46,738 nt of DNA from Lachnospiraceae bacterium UBA7199. Lineage in GTDB: Bacteria; Bacillota; Clostridia; Lachnospirales; Lachnospiraceae. The stretch is taken from assembly GCA_002490775.1 (NCBI GenBank), contig DKUR01000102.1, positions 1 through 46,738 on the forward strand, given 5' to 3'. Below the pieces are notes generated by a model. It saw nothing but the letters and a program-made list of their open reading frames with translations, made no database searches and was not told where the DNA came from. The position numbers were made by a program, and so were the translations under genes. Shown piece after piece: positions 1-6,700 of the stretch (position 1 is its first letter; every line of letters starts with the position of its first letter).

Positions 1-495
1 TTTTGCGAGGAAATGCTTGAAAATCACGATGAGAGACCTACCAATTCATTTCTTTATAATCTGGTTATGGATACCTATTCTTTTGGCTACAATGCGTCGC
101 ACTTTGTAGATATGCCAATCAGCCACAAGGTTTTTCTGGCACAGTTTGACACCATCAAAAAAATCGCCAGTGAGGAGCCCTGCGTTATCGTAGGCCGCTG
201 CGCCGACTATGCCTTAAGCGATTTGAAAAACTGCGTGCATGTTTTCATTTATGCAAATGAAGAATGTAAAATAAAGCGGATTATGGAAAAGTATAATATG
301 GATGCGGCCAAGGCTAAGGATACCTGTATCAAAAAGGATAAACAGCGCCAGAGCTATTACAACTATTATTCCTCCAAAAAATGGGGCCGCGCCGACAGCT
401 ATGATTTATGTATTAACAGCAGCGTCCTTGGCGTTGAAGGCACCGTAAAATTGCTCATACAGTATATTGAAGATTTCGAAGCTAAGAATAATTAA
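1..495 (+). CDS. Cytidylate kinase-like family protein (3' part)
   Basis: This is the C-terminal part of a P-loop nucleotide kinase-like protein. The reading frame is open to the first base, so the start and the P-loop lie outside the window. Visible are the conserved VIVGRCADY stretch (about 57 residues after the first internal Met), the lid-like KKDKQRQSYYNYYSSKKW segment and the C-terminal YDLCINSS motif. The same three blocks occur in the complete paralog at 6057-6683 (IVGRCADF, KTDKHRAEYYKYY, YDLCLNSS), which carries GSGGRTIG near its N terminus. The family resembles cytidylate kinase, but true CMP kinase activity is not established for these small clostridial members. The gene is followed at once by a strong terminator, so it ends its transcript. 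Confidence 0.8.
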   Translation, partial: FCEEMLENHDERPTNSFLYNLVMDTYSFGYNASHFVDMPISHKVFLAQFDTIKKIASEEPCVIVGRCADYALSDLKNCVHVFIYANEECKIKRIMEKYNMDAAKAKDTCIKKDKQRQSYYNYYSSKKWGRADSYDLCINSSVLGVEGTVKLLIQYIEDFEAKNN

Positions 496-552
496 AAAAA
501 TGCTTTCTTTTACTACAGACGATAAACGCCCCGGTAAAAGAAAGCATTTTTT
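495..552 (+). terminator. Rho-independent terminator of the kinase-like gene
   Basis: A perfect inverted repeat pairs 495-512 with 535-552 (core TGCTTTCTTTTA against TAAAAGAAAGCA) around a 22-nt loop. The arms end in A- and T-runs, so the hairpin could work in both directions. It starts at the last base of the stop codon. Confidence 0.8.
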
Positions 553-583
553 ATGAGTCGATTTGTGACTTGAGAGCGGCCTA

Positions 584-619
584 CAACTATTCGCAAAACC
601 CTTGTTTAACGAATAGTTG
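584..619. repeat. 10-bp inverted repeat across a stop codon
   Basis: CAACTATTCG at 584-593 is exactly complementary to CGAATAGTTG at 610-619, with a 16-nt loop. The right arm encodes the last residues of the minus-strand membrane protein gene, and the loop holds its stop codon. No T-run follows on the minus strand, so it is not a canonical terminator. Confidence 0.6.
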
Positions 620-953
620 CTTCGTGACCGGCACCCTTAAGGCTTTTTTCGTATCGTCCGCCAGGATGCTGATTTTTGTTTTGAGCCACAGCCTCTTTGA
701 TAAAATCATCTTTATCTACAAAATCAACGGAACTGTTATACTTTGTGATGAACCTGACATAATCGTCCGGCTTTGTCTGTTCCGGCTTTCTTTTTGTATT
801 TGCTGTATTCTTTTTGTAATTGGCCTGGAATGCGTTGACGGCGTCTGTCCTGGGCGTGCGTTTTCTCCTGATTTTTATGATATGATATACATTAAAAATA
901 ATGATAAATACCACAAGCCCGATGATTCCGGGAACCGCTAATCTGATATCCAT
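606..953 (-). CDS. Small single-pass membrane protein, function unknown
   Basis: The protein has 115 residues. An N-terminal hydrophobic helix (about residues 4-24, VPGIIGLVVFIIIFNVYHII) is followed by a basic stop-transfer patch (KIRRKR) and a polar, Lys-rich tail, so the tail should be cytoplasmic. The start is the ATG at 953, because AAAGGAG lies seven bases upstream; the frame extends 20 codons further but without a ribosome binding site. The gene is 75 bases downstream of the D-aminoacyl-tRNA deacylase gene and probably shares its transcript. No enzymatic motif is visible. The last residues (AGHEATIR) are encoded inside a palindromic segment, which may be a repeat that has extended the gene. 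I do not recognise the family. Confidence 0.55.
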   Translation of the reverse strand: MDIRLAVPGIIGLVVFIIIFNVYHIIKIRRKRTPRTDAVNAFQANYKKNTANTKRKPEQTKPDDYVRFITKYNSSVDFVDKDDFIKEAVAQNKNQHPGGRYEKSLKGAGHEATIR

Positions 954-1028
954 GCAAATACTCCTTTTTATCGACAAGCTGTCAGTAAGCTGTCTTGTAA
1001 AGTGCGGCAACATTCTTTACTGGCAAAT

Positions 1029-1481
1029 TTACCGGCAAATTTCATCCGAATCCAGGACAATTGTGAACGGTCCGCTGTTAACCAGTGAAATATCCATATG
1101 TTCGCCAAAGACACCGGATGCCACATGAGAAACCTCCTCTGAGCATTTTTTCAGAATATATTCATACATCTCATTGGCAAACTGCGGATTTCCGGCTTTG
1201 GTGAAGGATGGACGGTTCCCCTTGCGGCAGTCGGCGTATAATGTAAATTGTGAAATAATTAACAATTCTCCATTTACACTTTTAAGATCTAAATTTGTTT
1301 TTCCATTTTCATCTGAAAAAATTCGTAAATGAAGCATCTTATTGATCATTTTATCTGCAATTTCGTAAGAATCTGAATCACAAACACCTACAAATACAAC
1401 AAATCCATGCTTAATAGAGCCCACTACTTTTTCTTCTACTGATACACTGGCCTTTTCTACTCTTTGAATGACAAACTTCAC
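1029..1481 (-). CDS. dtd: D-aminoacyl-tRNA deacylase
   Basis: The product (150 aa, the usual length) hydrolyses D-amino acids such as D-Tyr from mischarged tRNA in the cytoplasm, a proofreading step. Diagnostic motifs are SQFTLYAD in the middle and NSGPFT near the C terminus, which carries the Gly-cis-Pro element that excludes L-aminoacyl groups. The start is a GTG at 1481, preceded by AGGAG overlapping the end of the AI-2E-family gene; only four bases separate the two genes, so they are probably translated from one message. It belongs to a short minus-strand operon: permease, dtd, small membrane protein. Confidence 0.93.
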   Translation of the reverse strand: MKFVIQRVEKASVSVEEKVVGSIKHGFVVFVGVCDSDSYEIADKMINKMLHLRIFSDENGKTNLDLKSVNGELLIISQFTLYADCRKGNRPSFTKAGNPQFANEMYEYILKKCSEEVSHVASGVFGEHMDISLVNSGPFTIVLDSDEICR

Positions 1482-1485
1482 TTAA

Positions 1486-2844
1486 TTATTGCTCCTTATT
1501 TTTATCTGCATCATCAGAAGTACTACTCCCCTCTTCTGATTTGTTTTCATCCGCTTTGTATTTCTTATTAAATTTAAAAAAGGGACTTTGTGTTTTTGTT
1601 TTTGTAACTTGTGGCACAAAAACATCCTTATCCTGAATGTAATCAACATTCATATACTTGTTTGTTTCAGAAGGCAGTCCTCTTTTCTGTAACAACCTGT
1701 TGGTTATGCGTTTTATCATGGCATATATAACAGCAAAAAACGGAACACCAATGATCATGCCGGGGACACCCATAATACCGCCAAAAATCGTAATTGAAAA
1801 AATTACCCAAAATCCGGATAAACCTGTAGACTGACCTAATATTCTAGGTCCAATAAAATTACCATCCACCTGCTGAAGCACCAGTATAAAAAGGATAAAG
1901 TATATACACTTAACAGGATTAACCATTAAAATAAGTATTGCACTAGGAATTGCCCCTAGATATGGGCCAAAGAACGGTATCACATTGGTTACACCTACGA
2001 TCACACTGATTAACAGTGCGTATGGCATTTTTAAAATGCTTGTACCGGCAAAGCAGATAAATCCTATGATAATGGAATCAATAATTTTTCCACTAATAAA
2101 CCCGATAAATGTATCACTGATAAAGCGGGTATCTTTAATGATTTGATTAGCTGTTTTGGTATTAAACAGTGCAAAAGTTATCTTCTTTCCTTGTCCAGCA
2201 AAGGTTTCTTTACTAAAAAGAACATAGATAGAAATAACCATTCCTATAATAAAATTCCATAATACATTAAGTACACTAATCATACTTAAGGACACCTGTT
2301 TCACAAAAGTTTCCAGATGAGGAACAATGCTGTTATTTAAATAATTTAAAAATTCCTCGGAATATGTGTCCAAAAAACGCAGCACAATTGCTTCGATATC
2401 CGGATTATCCTCCAAAAACTTGGTTGACCAAATTGTCAGGTTCTGCATATAATATGGAAATTGGTAGGAAATGCTTTTAATGCTTTTGACAATATTGGGA
2501 ATTAATATAGAAAAAAATCCATAAATCAATAACAAAATAATTACAATTGTAATCATAACAGAAAAAGCTCTGATACATTTTTTTTGTTTTATTGAAGCTT
2601 CCTTTTTATCTTTAATAAATGCAGGAATCAAAAATTTTTTTTCTATTCCATTTACAATGGGCGTCATAAGATAGGCAAAGATAATACCATATAACACTGG
2701 GCTTAATATTTTAAAAATGGAATTAAGCTGTGCAGAGAAACGATCTCCATGAAAAACCAGATAATAGAAACAGATAGATGCTGCTATTACTAAAAATGCT
2801 GTCAATCCAAACCGGAAATATTTTTTAAAAATCTGCATTTTCAT
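1486..2844 (-). CDS. AI-2E family transporter (PF01594-type permease)
   Basis: This is a polytopic membrane protein of about 452 residues with roughly eight hydrophobic segments. The family signature lies in the C-terminal half (IPFFGPYLGAIPSAI and LQQVDGNFIGPRILG). Members of the family are linked to autoinducer-2 export or Na+/H+ antiport, but the substrate here is unknown. The C terminus is a long charged cytoplasmic tail. I place the start at ATG 2844 (MKMQIFKKYF); an in-frame GTG at 2898 would add 18 residues but lacks a ribosome binding site. The strong AAAGGAGG at about 2867-2874 is some 22 bases upstream of 2844 and only two bases from an out-of-frame ATG that opens a seven-codon mini-ORF ending in ATGA over this start. 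Confidence 0.85.
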   Translation of the reverse strand: MKMQIFKKYFRFGLTAFLVIAASICFYYLVFHGDRFSAQLNSIFKILSPVLYGIIFAYLMTPIVNGIEKKFLIPAFIKDKKEASIKQKKCIRAFSVMITIVIILLLIYGFFSILIPNIVKSIKSISYQFPYYMQNLTIWSTKFLEDNPDIEAIVLRFLDTYSEEFLNYLNNSIVPHLETFVKQVSLSMISVLNVLWNFIIGMVISIYVLFSKETFAGQGKKITFALFNTKTANQIIKDTRFISDTFIGFISGKIIDSIIIGFICFAGTSILKMPYALLISVIVGVTNVIPFFGPYLGAIPSAILILMVNPVKCIYFILFILVLQQVDGNFIGPRILGQSTGLSGFWVIFSITIFGGIMGVPGMIIGVPFFAVIYAMIKRITNRLLQKRGLPSETNKYMNVDYIQDKDVFVPQVTKTKTQSPFFKFNKKYKADENKSEEGSSTSDDADKNKEQ

Positions 2845-2993
2845 ATATTGTTGGGAAACCCCATAGCCTCCTTTATGAAATAAATAAAAATTTAGCACTG
2901 AACTCAGTATAACATTTTTTTGAAAAAGATACTATGTCTTATTTCTAAAATATGATAGAATTAAATAAAATTTGCATTCTGGAGGCTCAACTT

Positions 2994-3722
2994 ATGACAT
3001 TACAAAAAGTACTCAGTTTTATTCGGCGTGCGGTAGATGATTACCATATGATAGAAGCCGGTGACAGCATTGCAGTTGGGATTTCCGGGGGGAAAGACAG
3101 CCTTACTCTGCTCTATGGACTTCACGGGCTTATGCGGTTTTATCCGAATTCCTTTCAGATTCATGCAGTAACCGTAGATCTTGGCTTTGATAATTTAAAC
3201 TTAAATCAGATACAGACTTTATGTAATGAACTTAAGGTTCCCTATACAATTGTAAAAACAGATATTGCAGATATTATATTTCATCAGCGTAAGGAAACAA
3301 ATCCTTGTTCCTTATGTGCAAAAATGAGAAAAGGTGCATTAAATGAAGCTATAAAGGCTGCTGGATGCAACAAAGTTGCATATGCACATCACAAAGATGA
3401 CGTAGTGGAAACTATGCTTATGTCATTGATTTATGAAGGAAGATTTCACACATTTCATCCTGTTACCTATTTAGACCGTATGGATTTGACAGTCATCCGA
3501 CCGCTTATGTATATGAATGAATCTGATGTTATTGGATTTGTAAACAAACATCAGATTCCAGTTGTGAAAAGCCCCTGTCCTGCTGACGGATATACAAAAC
3601 GGGAATATGTAAAACAACTGATACAGCAGCTTAATAGGGACAATCCTGGTGTAAAGGAAAGAATGTTTACTGCCATTCAAAATAGTGATTTAAAGGGCTG
3701 GAGGATACTGCATGGAAAATAG
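2994..3722 (+). CDS. TtcA-like PP-loop ATPase, probable tRNA thiolation enzyme
   Basis: The 242-residue protein belongs to the TtcA/TilS group of PP-loop ATPases, which adenylate a tRNA base before sulfur or lysine transfer. The PP-loop SGGKDS is at residues 31-36. A CSLC pair in the middle (about residues 103-106) and the later SPCPADGYT are in the places where TtcA enzymes hold an iron-sulfur cluster, which argues for 2-thiocytidine formation in tRNA rather than lysidine synthesis. The start is ATG 2994 with GGAGG at 2981-2985; an upstream ATG at 2952 lacks a site. Its 3' end overlaps the recombinase gene by 11 bases, so the pair is probably translationally coupled. Confidence 0.8.
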   Translation: MTLQKVLSFIRRAVDDYHMIEAGDSIAVGISGGKDSLTLLYGLHGLMRFYPNSFQIHAVTVDLGFDNLNLNQIQTLCNELKVPYTIVKTDIADIIFHQRKETNPCSLCAKMRKGALNEAIKAAGCNKVAYAHHKDDVVETMLMSLIYEGRFHTFHPVTYLDRMDLTVIRPLMYMNESDVIGFVNKHQIPVVKSPCPADGYTKREYVKQLIQQLNRDNPGVKERMFTAIQNSDLKGWRILHGK

Positions 3723-4764
3723 TAAGAATTATCATGATGAGCAGAATAATTTAAATACGTTAAAGATGCGTGAAGTTGTTGCTACTCTTCCCTCCTTTTG
3801 TAAACAGTTTTTTCGCGGAATACAGGAATATACTTCCTCCCGTACCAGACTTGCCTATGCCTATGATATCAGAGTTTTTTTTGAATTTCTCCATAGCCAT
3901 AATAGTGCCTGCTCAAAAATGGAAATTGTAGATTTCCCGCTGTCAATTCTTGATAAGATTACACGTGAGGATATAGAAGAATACCTTGATTATATCAGCT
4001 ATTATATTAAGGATGATAAAGAATATACAAATAATGAAAGAGGTAAAAAAAGAAAACTATCAGCCTTAAAAAGCTTTTACAATTACTTTTTTTGTGCAGA
4101 ACTGATAAAAACAAATCCTGCCGCTTTAGTACCGCTTCCCAAACAGCACGAAAAAGAGATCGTCCGGCTTGACGCAGATGAGGTTGCCATTTTATTGGAT
4201 CAGGTTGAAGCTGGTGAAAAATTAACTGCCAATCAGCTAAGGTATCATGAAAAAACCAAAATACGTGATGTAGCGCTGCTGACGCTTCTACTAGGAACAG
4301 GAATTCGTGTTTCTGAATGTGTAGGGCTGGATATTGGTGATGTTGACTTTAAAAATAATGGCATTAAGATAAGAAGAAAAGGCGGATATGAAACAGTTGT
4401 ATATTTTGGAGAAGAGGTTTCAGATGCACTGCATGATTATTTGGAAAAAAGGCATCATGTGATTCCAATGGAAGGACATGAAAATGCGCTGTTCCTCTCC
4501 ATGCAAAATAGAAGAATTACAGTCAGAGCTGTAGAAAACCTTGTGAAAAAGTATGCTTCAAATGTAACCGGACTGAAAAAGATTACCCCACATAAACTGC
4601 GGAGTACTTATGGCACTGCCCTGTATCAGGAAACTGGAGATATTTATCTTGTAGCTGACGTTCTTGGACATAAGGATGTAAATACAACCAGAAAACATTA
4701 TGCAGCGCTTGAGGACCAGCGGCGCAGACAGGCTGCTAAAGCTGTCCATTTGCGTGAAAAATGA
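3712..4764 (+). CDS. Tyrosine-type site-specific recombinase (XerC/XerD-like)
   Basis: The 350-residue protein has an N-terminal SAM-like core-binding domain (about 30-135) and a C-terminal catalytic domain. All six catalytic residues are visible: Arg199 (TGIRVSE), Lys223 (RRKGG), His294 and Arg297 (PHKLRST), His320 (LGHKD) and Tyr330 (KHYA). It should cut and rejoin DNA through a 3'-phosphotyrosine. There are no phage or integron genes around it, so a housekeeping Xer-type or DNA inversion role is more likely than a prophage integrase. Its start lies inside the end of the TtcA-like gene (11-base overlap). It is convergent with the LysM gene, and a hairpin repeat fills the space between them. 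Confidence 0.88.
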   Translation: MENSKNYHDEQNNLNTLKMREVVATLPSFCKQFFRGIQEYTSSRTRLAYAYDIRVFFEFLHSHNSACSKMEIVDFPLSILDKITREDIEEYLDYISYYIKDDKEYTNNERGKKRKLSALKSFYNYFFCAELIKTNPAALVPLPKQHEKEIVRLDADEVAILLDQVEAGEKLTANQLRYHEKTKIRDVALLTLLLGTGIRVSECVGLDIGDVDFKNNGIKIRRKGGYETVVYFGEEVSDALHDYLEKRHHVIPMEGHENALFLSMQNRRITVRAVENLVKKYASNVTGLKKITPHKLRSTYGTALYQETGDIYLVADVLGHKDVNTTRKHYAALEDQRRRQAAKAVHLREK

Positions 4765-4771
4765 ATAGCTT

Positions 4772-4815
4772 AAACAACGGATGCCAGACCTTGTCAGCCA
4801 TCCTTATGTTAATCA
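4772..4815. repeat. 44-bp hairpin repeat, copy A
   Basis: This block runs from AAACAACGGATG to TTATGTTAATCA and recurs at 13129-13172 with the same length. Its core (4779-4803) folds as GGATG[C]C[A]GAC-CTT-GTC[A]G[C]CATCC, with brackets marking mismatches. It lies between convergent genes, and its right end contains the stop codon of the LysM gene. No U-run follows on either strand. Confidence 0.75.
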
Positions 4816-5181
4816 GAAAAATTCACTGCTATAATAAGGAAGAATCAAATATTGACCTGTAGTGATCGTTTCATCCTTGAGGAAATTCATATTCATTACT
4901 TCCTTCATGTAATCTTCATAACTGTTATAATACTGGTTATCACCATACATTTGTGCATATTTCCAGAGCGAATCTCCCTCGCTTACCATAATGCTCTTAT
5001 AGTATTTATATAAGACATCTTCCTGGCTTCCTTGGGCCTTTGTTTTAAAGCTGAATAAAATGATTGAAAGACATATAACTAACGCAAATGTAAAAAGGCA
5101 CATGATTATATTCCGGCGTAATTGACGAGTCCTTCTTATACGATTATTCCTGATTCTAAGTTCACTATTATTGTTCATCAT
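4813..5181 (-). CDS. LysM-domain membrane protein, YneA-like SOS cell-division inhibitor candidate
   Basis: The 122-residue protein has a short Arg-rich cytoplasmic N terminus (RIRNNRIRRTRQLRRN), one transmembrane helix (about 25-45, MCLFTFALVICLSIILFSF) and an extracytoplasmic LysM-like module (SIMVSEGDSLWKYAQMYGD ... TTGQYLILP). This architecture and its position divergent from lexA match Bacillus subtilis YneA, which delays division during the SOS response. The start is the ATG at 5181 with GGAGG five bases upstream; a second ATG follows directly. The promoter is near consensus (TTGACA, 17 bases, TATAAT) and has a LexA-like box in the spacer plus two more in the leader. Division inhibition is inferred from architecture and context; similarity to YneA outside LysM cannot be judged here. 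Confidence 0.75.
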   Translation of the reverse strand: MMNNNSELRIRNNRIRRTRQLRRNIIMCLFTFALVICLSIILFSFKTKAQGSQEDVLYKYYKSIMVSEGDSLWKYAQMYGDNQYYNSYEDYMKEVMNMNFLKDETITTGQYLILPYYSSEFF

Positions 5182-5204
5182 GAGCACCTCCATATTCTGA
5201 AAAG

Positions 5205-5218
5205 CGAACGCATGTTGC
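5205..5218. promoter_or_regulatory. LexA (DinR-type) box in LysM gene leader
   Basis: CGAACGCATGTTGC matches the Firmicute SOS box GAAC-N4-GTTC at seven of eight core positions. It lies just downstream of the predicted transcription start of the LysM gene. Confidence 0.6.
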
Positions 5219-5231
5219 AAACATCTGTTCT
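5218..5231. promoter_or_regulatory. LexA-box-like site in LysM gene leader
   Basis: CAAACATCTGTTCT fits GAAC-N4-GTTC with one mismatch in the left half (AAAC). It abuts the neighbouring box, so two LexA dimers could sit side by side. Confidence 0.4.
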
Positions 5232-5241
5232 TATATACTGA

Positions 5242-5270
5242 ATTATACCGAACAAATATTCTGATGTCAA
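5242..5270 (-). promoter_or_regulatory. Sigma-A promoter of the LysM (YneA-like) gene
   Basis: On the minus strand TTGACA (5270-5265) and TATAAT (5247-5242) are separated by exactly 17 bases. Both hexamers are consensus. Transcription should start near 5235, giving a leader of about 55 bases. Confidence 0.85.
5249..5262. promoter_or_regulatory. LexA box within the LysM promoter spacer
   Basis: CGAACAAATATTCT (GAAC-N4-ATTC) lies between the -35 and -10 of the LysM gene promoter, the usual place for a repressor that blocks RNA polymerase. Confidence 0.6.
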
Positions 5271-5288
5271 TAGTTTTACAGAAAAAGC

Positions 5289-5302
5289 CGAACAAATATT
5301 TG
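5289..5302. promoter_or_regulatory. LexA-box-like site upstream of lexA
   Basis: CGAACAAATATTTG repeats the first nine bases of the box at 5249 and differs at the 3' end. It lies between the two divergent promoters. Confidence 0.5.
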
Positions 5303-5315
5303 GAATATATGTTTG
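5302..5315. promoter_or_regulatory. LexA-box-like site overlapping the lexA -35
   Basis: GGAATATATGTTTG is a degenerate GAAC-N4-GTTC site that covers the lexA -35 hexamer and abuts the preceding box. The position suggests autoregulation. Confidence 0.45.
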
Positions 5316-5341
5316 TATTTTAAGAATAATTATGTTATAAT
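5313..5341 (+). promoter_or_regulatory. lexA promoter with extended -10
   Basis: TTGTAT (5313-5318), a 17-base spacer and TATAAT (5336-5341), with TG at 5333-5334 forming an extended -10. The start point should be near 5348. Confidence 0.75.
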
Positions 5342-5374
5342 TTGTATAGGTTAAACATTAAAAGGAGGATATTC

Positions 5375-5992
5375 ATGGGATACGGAAAAATCAGCAGTAA
5401 ACAACAGGAAATTCTTAATTATATTAAGGAAGAAATTTTAAAAAGGGGATATCCGCCAGCAGTCAGGGAAATTTGTGAAGCAGTAAATTTGAAATCCACC
5501 TCTTCTGTTCATTCTCATCTTGAAACACTTGAAAAAAATGGATATATTCGAAGGGATCCTACCAAACCAAGAGCAATTGAAATTTGTGATGATAATTTCC
5601 AGATGCTGAGAACAGAAATGGTAAGCCTTCCGGTGGTCGGTCAGGTTGCAGCAGGTACGCCGATTCTTGCAGAAGAAAATATTACCAGTTACTTTCCAGT
5701 TCCTGCCGAGGTAGTTCCTCATGGAGAATCCTTTATTTTAAATGTAAAAGGGGATTCTATGATTAATGCAGGAATTTTTAATGGAGACCAGATTTTTGTA
5801 AACTCCTGCAGTACTGCAAGAAATGGTGATATGGTGGTAGCACTTATAGATGACTCTGCTACCGTTAAAACTTTTTATAAGGAAGATGGGCATATCCGGC
5901 TTCAGCCTGAAAATGATACAATGGAGCCAATTATTGTTGATGATTGTCAGATTTTGGGAAAGGTATTTGGAGTATTCCGTTTATTTCATTAA
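5375..5992 (+). CDS. lexA: LexA repressor, SOS regulator
   Basis: LexA (205 aa) represses SOS genes and cuts itself when RecA filaments form on damaged DNA. The N-terminal winged helix-turn-helix spans about residues 1-65 (RGYPPAVREICEAVNLKSTS). The autocleavage bond is Ala93-Gly94 (QVAAGTP), the nucleophile is Ser128 (KGDSM) and the general base is Lys165 (SATVKTF), so it is a cleavable repressor. The start is ATG 5375, preceded by AAAGGAGG; an in-frame start at 5342 lies on the promoter and is rejected. It is transcribed divergently from the LysM gene, and the shared region carries several LexA-type sites. A hairpin follows the stop codon. Confidence 0.96.
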   Translation: MGYGKISSKQQEILNYIKEEILKRGYPPAVREICEAVNLKSTSSVHSHLETLEKNGYIRRDPTKPRAIEICDDNFQMLRTEMVSLPVVGQVAAGTPILAEENITSYFPVPAEVVPHGESFILNVKGDSMINAGIFNGDQIFVNSCSTARNGDMVVALIDDSATVKTFYKEDGHIRLQPENDTMEPIIVDDCQILGKVFGVFRLFH

Positions 5993-6007
5993 TAATATTT
6001 TAAGCAA

Positions 6008-6038
6008 AGCCGCCCACCCAATTTACGGGTGAGCGGCT
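6008..6038. terminator. Shared hairpin between convergent lexA and kinase-like gene
   Basis: AGCCGC-CCACCC pairs with GGGTG-AGCGGCT around a short AT loop. It lies between two convergent genes; on both sides the following sequence is only mildly T-rich (GATTTT to the right, TTGCTTAAAATA on the minus strand). Confidence 0.65.
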
Positions 6039-6056
6039 GAGGATGATTTTAGTAAA

Positions 6057-6683
6057 CTATTGTCCAAAACGCACGTTAATGTAAGATATAATTTCTTTCA
6101 CACATCTATCATAGCCAAGCTTTGAACTATTCAGACACAAATCATAATTTCTGGCATCAGACCATTCGCGTCCTGTGTAATATTTATAGTATTCCGCCCT
6201 GTGCTTATCTGTCTTTAAAATGAATTTTTCCAGTTCCTTGGAGGGCATACTGTGTTTTGTGGCTGCCTGTTCCATACAATATTCATGAGGCGCATGAATA
6301 AAAACACTAAGTACATTGTCATAATCTTTTAAAATAAAATCAGCACACCTGCCTACAATTACACAGGATTCTTCTTCTGCCAGTCCCTTAATAATTTTTG
6401 CCTGATAATTAAACAAATTTTTAGTAGAAACAAAATCATCGCTTTCAGGCGATATTAGTTCTCCATTATATGCATTATGGGCTATTTTAAAAAGACTGGT
6501 CCTCTTTAGTTTTTCATCTGCATTGGCAAAAAGTGCTTCATTGATACCGCTTTCGTCAGAAGCAAGCTTCATAAGTTCCTTGTCATAAAAATGGATGCCA
6601 AGTTTTTCTGCCAGCATATTTCCAATGGTACGCCCACCACTGCCATATTGTCTTGCAATCGTAATAACAATTTTGTCTTTCAT
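6057..6683 (-). CDS. Cytidylate kinase-like family protein
   Basis: This is a complete P-loop protein of 208 residues. The nucleotide-binding loop ARQYGSGGRTIG is near residues 10-21, then come VIVGRCADF in the middle and the lid-like TDKHRAEYYKYY followed by YDLCLNSS. The family resembles cytidylate kinase, but the physiological substrate is not known. The start is ATG 6683 with GGAGG eight bases upstream; a GTG at 6698 is possible but overlaps that site. It is 17 bases downstream of livF in the same direction with no terminator between, so it is the last gene of the branched-chain amino acid transporter operon. The left-edge gene is a paralog. Confidence 0.85.
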   Translation of the reverse strand: MKDKIVITIARQYGSGGRTIGNMLAEKLGIHFYDKELMKLASDESGINEALFANADEKLKRTSLFKIAHNAYNGELISPESDDFVSTKNLFNYQAKIIKGLAEEESCVIVGRCADFILKDYDNVLSVFIHAPHEYCMEQAATKHSMPSKELEKFILKTDKHRAEYYKYYTGREWSDARNYDLCLNSSKLGYDRCVKEIISYINVRFGQ

Positions 6684-6700
6684 AAAAGCAACCTCCACAT

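Noticed and set aside
570..941. Plus-strand open frame of 123 codons opposite the small membrane protein
   Set aside because: No ribosome binding site or family motif; it is antisense to the better-supported minus-strand gene with AAAGGAG.
3712..4764. Prophage or integrative element around the recombinase
   Set aside because: No phage, relaxase or transfer genes, no tRNA attachment site and no direct repeats are visible; neighbours are housekeeping genes.
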